A stretch of 40,615 nt of DNA from Paracoccaceae bacterium (GTDB lineage Bacteria; Pseudomonadota; Alphaproteobacteria; Rhodobacterales; Rhodobacteraceae): contig JANSXS010000029.1 of NCBI GenBank assembly GCA_024742835.1, positions 1 to 40,615 on the forward strand, written 5' to 3'. The notes below the pieces were generated by a model, which saw nothing but the letters and a program-made list of their open reading frames with translations, made no database searches and was not told where the DNA came from. The position numbers were made by a program, and so were the translations under genes. Positions 34,896 through 40,615 of the stretch are shown here, piece after piece (the stretch's first letter is position 1; every line of letters starts with the position of its first letter).

Positions 34896-35696
34896 ATGCG
34901 CCTGACCATCTATCACAAGACCATCTACCGCTTTGGCGAGGGCGTGATCTACGGCCTGCAACAGCTACGCAAGACGCCCAAATCCTCGCGTCAGCAAAAC
35001 GTCATCGCGTGGCAAACGCAGGTGACGGGCGGTCACAAGGAGGTCAGGTTCGAGGACCATCACAACAACATCGTCGAACTGGTCGGTTTTGACCGTGACG
35101 TGCGCGAGGTCGTCGTCTCCAGCGAGGGTACGGTCGACATGGACGACACCCACGGCATTGTCGGACGGCATTTTGGCCCCGCGCCGCTGTGGCTGTACCG
35201 AAAACAGACGCCCCGCACGCAGGCCCGCGCCGGGGCGCGCGCGCTGATCCGCAAGCTCGGCACGCGCGACCGCGGGTTGGACACGATGCATGCGCTGTCG
35301 GCCCTGATCCGCGAGGATATCGCGTATCGCGTGGGATCTTCGGAACCCGAGTGGTCCGCCGAGGATGCCATCGCGGCGGGTGAAGGTGTGTGTCAGGATC
35401 ATACCCACATCTTTCTTGCCTGCGCCCGCGCCATGGGGGTCGAGGCACGCTATGTCTCGGGGTACCTGATGCTGGACGACCGCACCGTGCAGGACGCCAT
35501 GCACGCCTGGGCCGAAGCGCATATCGAGGGCTTGGGCTGGGTCGGATTCGACATTTCCAACGGCATCTCCCCGGACATGCGCTATGTCCGGGTCGCGACG
35601 GGGCTGGACTATGGCGAGGCGTCGCCGGTATCAGGAACCCGCGTCGGGGGCACAGAGACGGATCTTGAGGTCAAGATCGACGTCGCCCAACAATAA
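34896..35696 (+). CDS. Transglutaminase-like cysteine protease (Anbu operon)
   Basis: The 266-residue protein has an N-terminal beta region (bacterial transglutaminase-like N domain, starting MRLTIYHKTIYRF) and a transglutaminase-like core. The catalytic triad is visible: Cys166 in GEGVCQDHTH, His203 in MHAWAEAHI and Asp219 in VGFDISNG. It may cleave or transfer isopeptide or amide bonds, plausibly reversing the product of the neighbouring ATP-grasp enzyme; this is inference. It lacks a signal peptide, so it is cytoplasmic. The start follows the alpha-E stop by 4 bp; the longer TTG-started frame is rejected. Confidence 0.92.
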   Translation: MRLTIYHKTIYRFGEGVIYGLQQLRKTPKSSRQQNVIAWQTQVTGGHKEVRFEDHHNNIVELVGFDRDVREVVVSSEGTVDMDDTHGIVGRHFGPAPLWLYRKQTPRTQARAGARALIRKLGTRDRGLDTMHALSALIREDIAYRVGSSEPEWSAEDAIAAGEGVCQDHTHIFLACARAMGVEARYVSGYLMLDDRTVQDAMHAWAEAHIEGLGWVGFDISNGISPDMRYVRVATGLDYGEASPVSGTRVGGTETDLEVKIDVAQQ

Positions 35697-35708
35697 AGAA
35701 AGCGGGAC

Positions 35709-36440
35709 ATGACCTATTGCGTCGGGATGGTGCTGGAACGGGGGCTGGTGTTCATGTCCGATACGCGGACGAATGCCGGGCTGGACAACATTTCCACCTT
35801 CAAGAAGTTGACCACATGGGACGCGCCGGGCGAGCGGGTGATAACCCTGCTATCGGCGGGTAATCTTGCAACGACGCAGGCGGTGATCAGCCTTCTGGAC
35901 GAGCGCAGCAAGCTGGCCGAGGACCGGCAGCCGTCGCTTTTGGGGGCGCCATCCCTGTTTCAGGCCGCGCGCATGGTGGCCGAAACCCTGCGCGAGGTGA
36001 TCGAGCGGCACGGCACCGGCGGGCAGCGCGCGGATTCCACCTTCAACGCCACGATCATGATGGGCGGGCAGATCGCCGGAAACCCGCCACGCCTGTTCCT
36101 GATCTATCCCGAGGGGAATTTCATCGAGGCCGGTGGCGACACCCCGTTTTTCCAGATGGGCGAGACCAAATATGGCCGCCCCATTCTGGTGCGCGCCTAC
36201 GATCCCGGCATGAGCTTTGAAGAGGCGATGAAACTGTTGCTGGTCAGCTTTGATTCCACGCTCAAGGCCAATCTGACAGTCGGCTTGCCCTTTGATTTCC
36301 ATTGCTACGAAAAAGACAGCCTGCATGTGGGCCGCACCGGGCGGATCGCGGCGGATGACCCCTATTTCGAGGCGATTTCCAATGATTGGGGAGAGGCGCT
36401 GAAAACCGCGCTGGATCAGCTGGATCACTTCGAGTTCTGA
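35709..36440 (+). CDS. anbu: Anbu proteasome-like peptidase (ancestral beta-subunit)
   Basis: The 243-residue protein starts MTYCVGMVLERGLVFMSDTR. Removal of the initiator Met would expose Thr2 as the N-terminal nucleophile of the proteasome beta fold, with no propeptide. Supporting features are the conserved Asp in SDTRTN and lysines in ISTFKKL. Anbu homologues form open helical ring assemblies rather than closed barrels in published structures, and typical proteasome activity has been hard to show. Position and partners match the known Anbu operon: ATP-grasp, alpha-E, transglutaminase. It starts 12 bp after the transglutaminase stop and ends the operon. Confidence 0.93.
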   Translation: MTYCVGMVLERGLVFMSDTRTNAGLDNISTFKKLTTWDAPGERVITLLSAGNLATTQAVISLLDERSKLAEDRQPSLLGAPSLFQAARMVAETLREVIERHGTGGQRADSTFNATIMMGGQIAGNPPRLFLIYPEGNFIEAGGDTPFFQMGETKYGRPILVRAYDPGMSFEEAMKLLLVSFDSTLKANLTVGLPFDFHCYEKDSLHVGRTGRIAADDPYFEAISNDWGEALKTALDQLDHFEF

Positions 36441-36600
36441 CCGCAGCGCAAGCGACGTCCAGCGCTCAGATATCATGCAGCGCATCCGTGACCATCGCCG
36501 TCATGAGACCAAACATCAAGCCACAGTCGCACCAGTCATGCCGCCCAACAGCCGTTGGTCCCGCGGCACGATGACATTGACCAGACACAAGGTCGTGCAG

Positions 36601-36630
36601 ACGCAAAACGCAAAATGAGGCGTTTCGCGT
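36601..36630 (+). terminator. Hairpin in the region after the Anbu operon
   Basis: ACGCAAAACGC (36601-36611) pairs with 36620-36630 with one mismatch, loop of 8, followed by TT only. It is 160 bp past the anbu stop, so it could end either convergent unit. The 287 bp from 36441 to 36727 otherwise hold only the inverted repeat listed next. Confidence 0.35.
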
Positions 36631-36649
36631 TTAACCGGAACCATGTGTT

Positions 36650-36704
36650 CATCGGACCGTGCGAGGCAGCGTCTTGACCCACAGCGCGATCGCGCGGTCC
36701 GATG
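36650..36704. repeat. 15 bp imperfect inverted repeat, convergent intergenic region
   Basis: CATCGGACCGTGCGA (36650-36664) is mirrored at 36690-36704 with one mismatch, around a 25-base loop, 24 bp downstream of the reductase stop. Stem length and intergenic position fit a bidirectional terminator or a dispersed palindromic repeat. I cannot tell which from a single copy. Confidence 0.5.
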
Positions 36705-36727
36705 ACTTCGATTTACCGCGACAGGCT

Positions 36728-37780
36728 TTAGCTTGCCTTGCGCTGGTTCTCGGCAAGGCGGCTATCCACGCGGTCAGCGGTGGCGTCAACCTCGGGGTGG
36801 TGCATATCAAGGCTCCGGCTGATCTGCTGCACCAGCTTGTCCACCCGTTCGATCTGCTCTGATCCACCAAGGATTGCACGGGCCGCCGAAGAAGGCTTGA
36901 GCAGGTTTTCCGCCGCTTTCGCATATTTCTCGAACGGGACCAGATCATCCGCATCCGCGCCCAGTTCCTGTGCCAGCTTGAACACGAAGGCATAGACCGA
37001 AGCCGAAAGTTCGACATCATCATAAACCGCCTCGCGGATCGAGCGCGGCTCACCCGTGGTCACGCAGCGATAATTGCCAGTAAGCAACATGCTCCATTTG
37101 GCCAGCGGCACGAACAGCGAGTCGAAGTTGCGCAGCTTGACGGGCACATCGTTGCCATCAAGCGTAACAGCGGCGATATCGGCCTCCAGCGTATCGAGGA
37201 TCTTGTTATGCTCAGCGCTGGGGAAGCGGGCGCATTTGAAATTCGTCGGCAGACCGACATGCAGCACATTGGCAGCTTCCTCGGGCGGGCGGAACGCCTG
37301 CGGATCGGGGCTGCACAGCGTCATGAGATCCGGCTCGAACTCGGCCCAGATCGACGGATCGCTGAACGCGGCGTTCAGATTGGCGTGCTTGAGCTGCGGA
37401 ATGCGCTTGAGATAGGGCAGCGGCGGCATGTTCATGATCGACAGGCACGGCACCTTCGCCTTGGCGATACGCGACATCAGTTCACGCAGGCTGGGCGCGC
37501 TGTATTGCGGCTCCTGCATGGCCAGGCCAATCATGTCATAATCGGCGGGGTTCACGGCCTCGGGGGTAACAGCGCCGATATTGCCGGGCAGATCGCGGGA
37601 AAAGATCGCGCGATGCTCGCTCTCGCCTTTCAGCTTGATGCGCACCTCAGTGCCTTCGCCATTGATCAGATCGGCTGTCGCCTGACGGCAGACAAGATCG
37701 ACATCGTGGCCCGCCATCGCCATTTTCGTACCCAAAAGCGACCCGTAGGAGGCGCCGAGAATGAGAATTTTGTAAGACAT
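36728..37780 (-). CDS. Ketopantoate-reductase-like NAD(P) oxidoreductase
   Basis: The 350-residue protein opens with a Rossmann pattern (ILILGASYGSLLGTKMAMAGHDVDLVCR) of the ketopantoate reductase (ApbA) type. A middle segment, CLSIMNMPPLPYLKRIP, and a helical C-terminal half follow. Length exceeds PanE (about 300), and the second half does not match any family I can name, so it may be a distinct reductase or dehydrogenase, not PanE. The ATG at 37780 has GGGAGG 5 nt upstream; a longer frame to 38032 runs into the divergent regulator and is rejected. It is divergent from an ScfR-type regulator with an operator between them. Confidence 0.7.
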   Translation of the reverse strand: MSYKILILGASYGSLLGTKMAMAGHDVDLVCRQATADLINGEGTEVRIKLKGESEHRAIFSRDLPGNIGAVTPEAVNPADYDMIGLAMQEPQYSAPSLRELMSRIAKAKVPCLSIMNMPPLPYLKRIPQLKHANLNAAFSDPSIWAEFEPDLMTLCSPDPQAFRPPEEAANVLHVGLPTNFKCARFPSAEHNKILDTLEADIAAVTLDGNDVPVKLRNFDSLFVPLAKWSMLLTGNYRCVTTGEPRSIREAVYDDVELSASVYAFVFKLAQELGADADDLVPFEKYAKAAENLLKPSSAARAILGGSEQIERVDKLVQQISRSLDMHHPEVDATADRVDSRLAENQRKAS

Positions 37781-37868
37781 GCTAGTCCTCCCTACTTCAC
37801 GTAATTTGGTGGGTGTAATATTGTTGCGCAGAGAAATCACACATTTACGAGAAGGTGTGTTATATGTG

Positions 37869-37897
37869 ATACCAACAGAGCGAATTTTTGTTGGTAT
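37869..37897. promoter_or_regulatory. Inverted repeat ATACCAACA-N11-TGTTGGTAT
   Basis: Perfect 9 bp arms with 11 bp between them place equal half-sites 20 bp apart, two helical turns, as expected for a dimeric helix-turn-helix protein. It lies immediately before the regulator's start codon and about 90 bp from the divergent reductase start. Autoregulation by the adjacent regulator is the simplest reading. Confidence 0.6.
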
Positions 37898-37906
37898 GTG
37901 AAGAAA

Positions 37907-39313
37907 ATGGGAAAAATCTTTGTAGGGCCAAGGCTTAGACAGCTTCGGCGCCTGAATAAACAGACTCAAGCCGAGATGGCGCAGGCCCTGGGAATCAGCC
38001 CTGCCTATGTCAACATGCTTGAACATAACCAAAGGTCTCTATCGGTGGCACTGCTTATGTCGCTGTCAGAAACCTATGCGGTGGACTGGCGCGACCTGAT
38101 CAAGGACGAGGATTCGAATCTCCTCGCCGATCTGCGCAACGCGCTCAAGGATCCGGTCTTTGACGATCAGATGCCCGATTTGCAGGAATTGCGCGGCGCC
38201 ATCGACCATGCCCCGCAACTGGTGCGCCAGTTTCTCAAGCTTTACCGCAATCACCGTGGCACCTATGACCGGATCCTGCGGCTGGAACGGCTGGGACAGG
38301 TCGAAGACCTGTCGCGCGCCACGCCAGAGGCGACGGTGCATGATCTGTTCCGCGAGAATTCCAACTACTTCGCTTCCATCGAGGCCGGCGCCGAGGCGAT
38401 CCGCAAAAAGAACCCCTGCACGTCCGATGACATCTACGCAATGCTCAAGCAACGCCTGAAGGACAGACACGGGCTGAGCGTGGAGATCCTGTCCATCGAG
38501 GAGATGAAGGAAACGCTACGCCGGCTCGACTCCGCGAACGCGCGCATCACCCTGTCAGAGGCGCTGGACCACCAGAACCGCGTCTTTCAGCTGGCCCATA
38601 TGCTGTGCCTGCTGGAATGCCCTGAAACGCTGGAGGCCGTGACCAAATCCAAAAAGGGACTGTCAGAGCAAAGCCGCACCCGCTGTCGGGTGGAACTGGC
38701 CAATTACTTCGCCTCCGCGCTGTTGATGCCCTATGCCAGCTTTCAGGCCGCCGCAGAGGAAACAAGCTATGACGTGGACAGGCTGTCAGCCCGCTTTGGC
38801 GTCTCGTTCGAGCAGGTCTGTCACCGGCTGACCACCTTGCAGCGCGAAGGGGCCAAGGGCATCCCGTTCTTCTTCCTGCGCGTCGACAAGGCGGGCAACG
38901 TGACCAAACGGTTCAACGCGTCCTCCTTCAACCTGGCCGAACATGGCGGTGCCTGCCCGGTCTGGAACATCCACACCGCATTCCGCACACCGGGGGTGAT
39001 CCTGCCGCAATTCGTGGAGCTGCCCGAGGGCGAGCGGTATTTCACCATCAGCCGCACCGCCGACCGCCCCGTGTTCAGCAAGGACACGCAGGACCGGCGC
39101 GTGGCGATCACGCTGGGATGCGAGCTGAGCTATGCCGACAGGCTGGTCTATACCGCGCCCTTCAACCTGTCAGATCCCGAACTCTTCAGCCCCATCGGCA
39201 TCAACTGTCATATCTGTGCACGCAAGGCCTGTTCCCAACGCGCGCATCAACCCCTGTTCATGGAACTCGACATCAAGGCCGACCAGCGCGGCACGACCCG
39301 CTATGAAAGCTGA
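37907..39313 (+). CDS. XRE-family regulator with degenerate IrrE-type domain and DUF2083 (ScfR type)
   Basis: About 468 residues. An N-terminal helix-turn-helix (residues about 6-60, with LNKQTQAEMAQALGISPAYV) is followed by a region like the ImmA/IrrE peptidase (about 165-270). There the usual HExxH zinc motif is replaced by FQLAHMLCLLE, so it is probably not a protease. The DUF2083 C-terminal domain ends with the cysteine cluster GINCHICARKAC. This matches the short-chain fatty acyl transcriptional regulator family, whose members control acyl-CoA metabolism. The start is uncertain between ATG 37907 and GTG 37898; neither has a strong ribosome binding site, and the operator abuts the start. 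Confidence 0.88.
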   Translation: MGKIFVGPRLRQLRRLNKQTQAEMAQALGISPAYVNMLEHNQRSLSVALLMSLSETYAVDWRDLIKDEDSNLLADLRNALKDPVFDDQMPDLQELRGAIDHAPQLVRQFLKLYRNHRGTYDRILRLERLGQVEDLSRATPEATVHDLFRENSNYFASIEAGAEAIRKKNPCTSDDIYAMLKQRLKDRHGLSVEILSIEEMKETLRRLDSANARITLSEALDHQNRVFQLAHMLCLLECPETLEAVTKSKKGLSEQSRTRCRVELANYFASALLMPYASFQAAAEETSYDVDRLSARFGVSFEQVCHRLTTLQREGAKGIPFFFLRVDKAGNVTKRFNASSFNLAEHGGACPVWNIHTAFRTPGVILPQFVELPEGERYFTISRTADRPVFSKDTQDRRVAITLGCELSYADRLVYTAPFNLSDPELFSPIGINCHICARKACSQRAHQPLFMELDIKADQRGTTRYES

Positions 39314-39407
39314 GCCTGACAGGGCTTTTGGTTGAATTTACACCCGTTTCATGGTCACAAAGGCCCAACCGCCCGCCCAACGGGCCCAACAGACCGAAAG
39401 GGACCAT

Positions 39408-40391
39408 ATGCTGCCCGAGACGATGCAGACCGTTGAAATGAAAGAGCCCGGCAAGGCAGATGTGCTGATCATCGGCGCGCGCCCCCTGCCCGAACCCAAA
39501 GCGGGCGAGGTTCTGATCAAGGTACACACCGCCGGAGTGAACGGCCCCGATCTGGTGCAGCGGCGCGGGCATTACCCGCCCCCCAAGGGCGCGTCGGACC
39601 TTCTGGGTCTGGAAGTGTCGGGCGAGGTGGCAAGCCTTGGCGAGGGCGTCACCGGCTGGGCCATGGGCGACACGATTTGCGGGCTGACCAATGGCGGCGG
39701 CTATGCCGAATACGTGGCGGTTGACGCCACCCATTGCCTGCCCATCCCCGAAGGCGTGAACATGCAGGACGCCGCGGGCCTGTGCGAGACATATTTCACC
39801 GTCTGGAGCAACCTGTTCTATCAGCAGAAGCTGCCCGAAAACGGCGTGCTTCTGGTGCATGGCGGCGCGGGGGGCATCGGGTCCACCGCGATCCAGCTTG
39901 GCCGGGCGACGGGCCTGCGCGTGCTGACCACCTGTGCGGAAGGCGATGCCGACTATGTCACCGGCCTTGGCGCCGAACGCGCCATTGATTTCAAGACCGA
40001 GGATTTCGTGCCCATCGTCCGCGAGGCGGGCGGCGCGGACCTTATCCTTGATATCATCGGCGGCGATTACGTGGCCCGCAACATCAAGGCCGCCAGCCCG
40101 GATGCCCGCATCGTGCAGCTTGCTTTCAACGGCGGCTCCAAGGTCGAGATCGACCTGATGCCCGTCATGCTGAAACGGCTGGTCTATACCGGCTCGACCC
40201 TGCGCTCGCGCCCCGACGCGTTCAAATCCGCCGTGGCCACCGACCTTCTGGCGCATGTCTGGCCGCTATTCGCGGATGGCACGCTTCGCCCACATACCCA
40301 CAAGGTGTTTTCCTTTGAAGAGGCGGCGCAGGCCCACGCGATGATGGAAAGCGCCACGCATTGCGGCAAGATCCTGCTGACCCCGGCCTAA
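39408..40391 (+). CDS. NAD(P)H quinone oxidoreductase, PIG3 family (zinc-independent MDR)
   Basis: The 327-residue medium-chain reductase opens its core with MQTVEMKEPGKADVLIIG. It has the quinone-reductase signature around VNGPDLVQRRGHYPPP, a Rossmann domain (VLLVHGGAGGIGSTAIQL, about residue 147) and the tail HTHKVFSFEEAAQAHAMME. The structural zinc cysteines of alcohol dehydrogenases are absent. It reduces quinones or activated double bonds with NADPH; the true substrate is unknown. I choose the ATG at 39408, with AAAGGGA 4 nt upstream; the frame upstream (from 39351) is Pro/Gln-rich and unlike the family. Its regulator-side neighbour lies 94 bp upstream on the same strand. Confidence 0.9.
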   Translation: MLPETMQTVEMKEPGKADVLIIGARPLPEPKAGEVLIKVHTAGVNGPDLVQRRGHYPPPKGASDLLGLEVSGEVASLGEGVTGWAMGDTICGLTNGGGYAEYVAVDATHCLPIPEGVNMQDAAGLCETYFTVWSNLFYQQKLPENGVLLVHGGAGGIGSTAIQLGRATGLRVLTTCAEGDADYVTGLGAERAIDFKTEDFVPIVREAGGADLILDIIGGDYVARNIKAASPDARIVQLAFNGGSKVEIDLMPVMLKRLVYTGSTLRSRPDAFKSAVATDLLAHVWPLFADGTLRPHTHKVFSFEEAAQAHAMMESATHCGKILLTPA

Positions 40392-40399
40392 AACGTTCC

Positions 40400-40441
40400 G
40401 CATTTCGCGAAAATCTGCACCGCAGGTTCTTCGCGAAATGC
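40400..40441. terminator. Bidirectional terminator-like hairpin between convergent genes
   Basis: GCATTTCGCGAA (40400-40411) pairs perfectly with 40430-40441; inside, CTGC/GCAG forms a second stem. It lies 8 bp past the quinone reductase stop and 1 bp from the stop of the convergent RTX-type gene. On the minus strand a TTTT follows 8 bases on. Confidence 0.65.
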
Positions 40442-40442
40442 C

Positions 40443-40615
40443 CTAGAAAATCTCGATATCGCCCGCCGTGACAATCGCGTTCTGCTCGAAGGTTGCGATC
40501 AGCACCTGGTCGCCCGCGCCCGCGCCGTCCGCGTCGAACCAGAGACGGCCCGAGCCCTGGTCGAACAGGAACCGGTCGTTAGCATCCTGCGCCGCCGTGC
40601 CCGCCACGAACTGGC
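40443..40615 (-). CDS. C-terminal end of an RTX/hemolysin-type calcium-binding repeat protein (partial)
   Basis: Fifty-six residues up to the TAG stop are visible. They include DRFLFDQGSGRLWFDADG, GAGDQVLIATF and the ending AGDIEIF. The F-L-F-D-x-G-x-G-x-L-x-F-D-A-D-G pattern is the usual last unit after the nonapeptide calcium repeats of secreted RTX proteins exported by type I systems. The calcium repeats and any catalytic domain lie beyond the right edge, so the activity is unknown. It is convergent with the quinone reductase gene. Confidence 0.85.
   Translation of the reverse strand, partial: QFVAGTAAQDANDRFLFDQGSGRLWFDADGAGAGDQVLIATFEQNAIVTAGDIEIF

Noticed and set aside
36637..36661. 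EcfG-like motif GGAAC-N16-CGTG
   Set aside because: The minus-10 deviates (CGTG), and no plus-strand gene begins nearby.
37781..38032. N-terminal extension of the ketopantoate-reductase-like ORF
   Set aside because: It would cross the operator and the start of the divergent regulator, and a strong ribosome binding site lies at the shorter start.
1..40615. tRNA, rRNA, CRISPR array, insertion sequence or prophage
   Set aside because: No direct-repeat array, transposase-like protein, tRNA T-loop in an intergenic region or phage structural gene was seen; the holin-like gene belongs to a chromosomal stress family.

Overview
The window reads like a chromosomal segment of a marine Rhodobacteraceae (Roseobacter-group) alphaproteobacterium. 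This is inferred from the high GC content, the gene families present (a PutA without a DNA-binding domain, a fused MrpA/B antiporter, a SelD fused to an NADH-dehydrogenase-like domain, an ScfR-type regulator, an Anbu operon, an RTX-type protein) and short, tightly packed operons with overlapping ATGA junctions. No phage, insertion sequence, CRISPR array, rRNA or tRNA gene was seen, so this is mostly core or conserved-accessory chromosome rather than an island.

Layout from left to right. On the minus strand, 1-1695 holds a truncated DsrE-family secreted protein with a possible coupled 32-residue leader ORF, and a polytopic TsoY-like membrane protein. Both have a GTGAC-N3-GTCAC dyad upstream. 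A gene-free 535 bp stretch precedes putA (proline to glutamate) and an NhaC antiporter. Next come a DUF883/YqjD-like protein and a holin-like membrane protein, an RND efflux pair, and a molybdenum hydroxylase pair (IorA/IorB type). Two of these plus-strand units (DUF883-holin and iorAB) carry textbook EcfG-type general-stress promoter motifs (GGAAC-N16/17-CGTT). Selenium metabolism follows: mnmH (tRNA 2-selenouridine synthase) runs into a convergent selD fused to an FAD/NAD(P)H oxidoreductase. From 18968 to 24918 lies a complete six-gene Mrp/Pha multisubunit Na+/H+ antiporter operon (A-B fused, C, D, E, F, G).

The minus-strand block 25003-30223 encodes a whole spermidine route: arginine decarboxylase, carboxy(nor)spermidine dehydrogenase, carboxy(nor)spermidine decarboxylase and agmatinase. 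It is followed by an MltB-like lytic transglycosylase and a cupin protein. Diverging from the cupin is the four-gene Anbu operon (circularly permuted ATP-grasp, alpha-E, transglutaminase, Anbu protease). This system is conserved but biochemically unresolved, and it is the best candidate here for undescribed biology. The right end has a ketopantoate-reductase-like protein divergent from an ScfR-type regulator with a clear inverted-repeat operator, a PIG3-type quinone oxidoreductase, and the C-terminal end of an RTX-like protein.

Themes that tie the genes together are ion homeostasis (NhaC, Mrp), selenium/sulfur chemistry (DsrE, TsoY, MnmH, SelD), amino acid and polyamine metabolism (PutA, SpeA to spermidine) and possible general stress control. 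Functional statements rest on motif recognition by eye; no database search was run.
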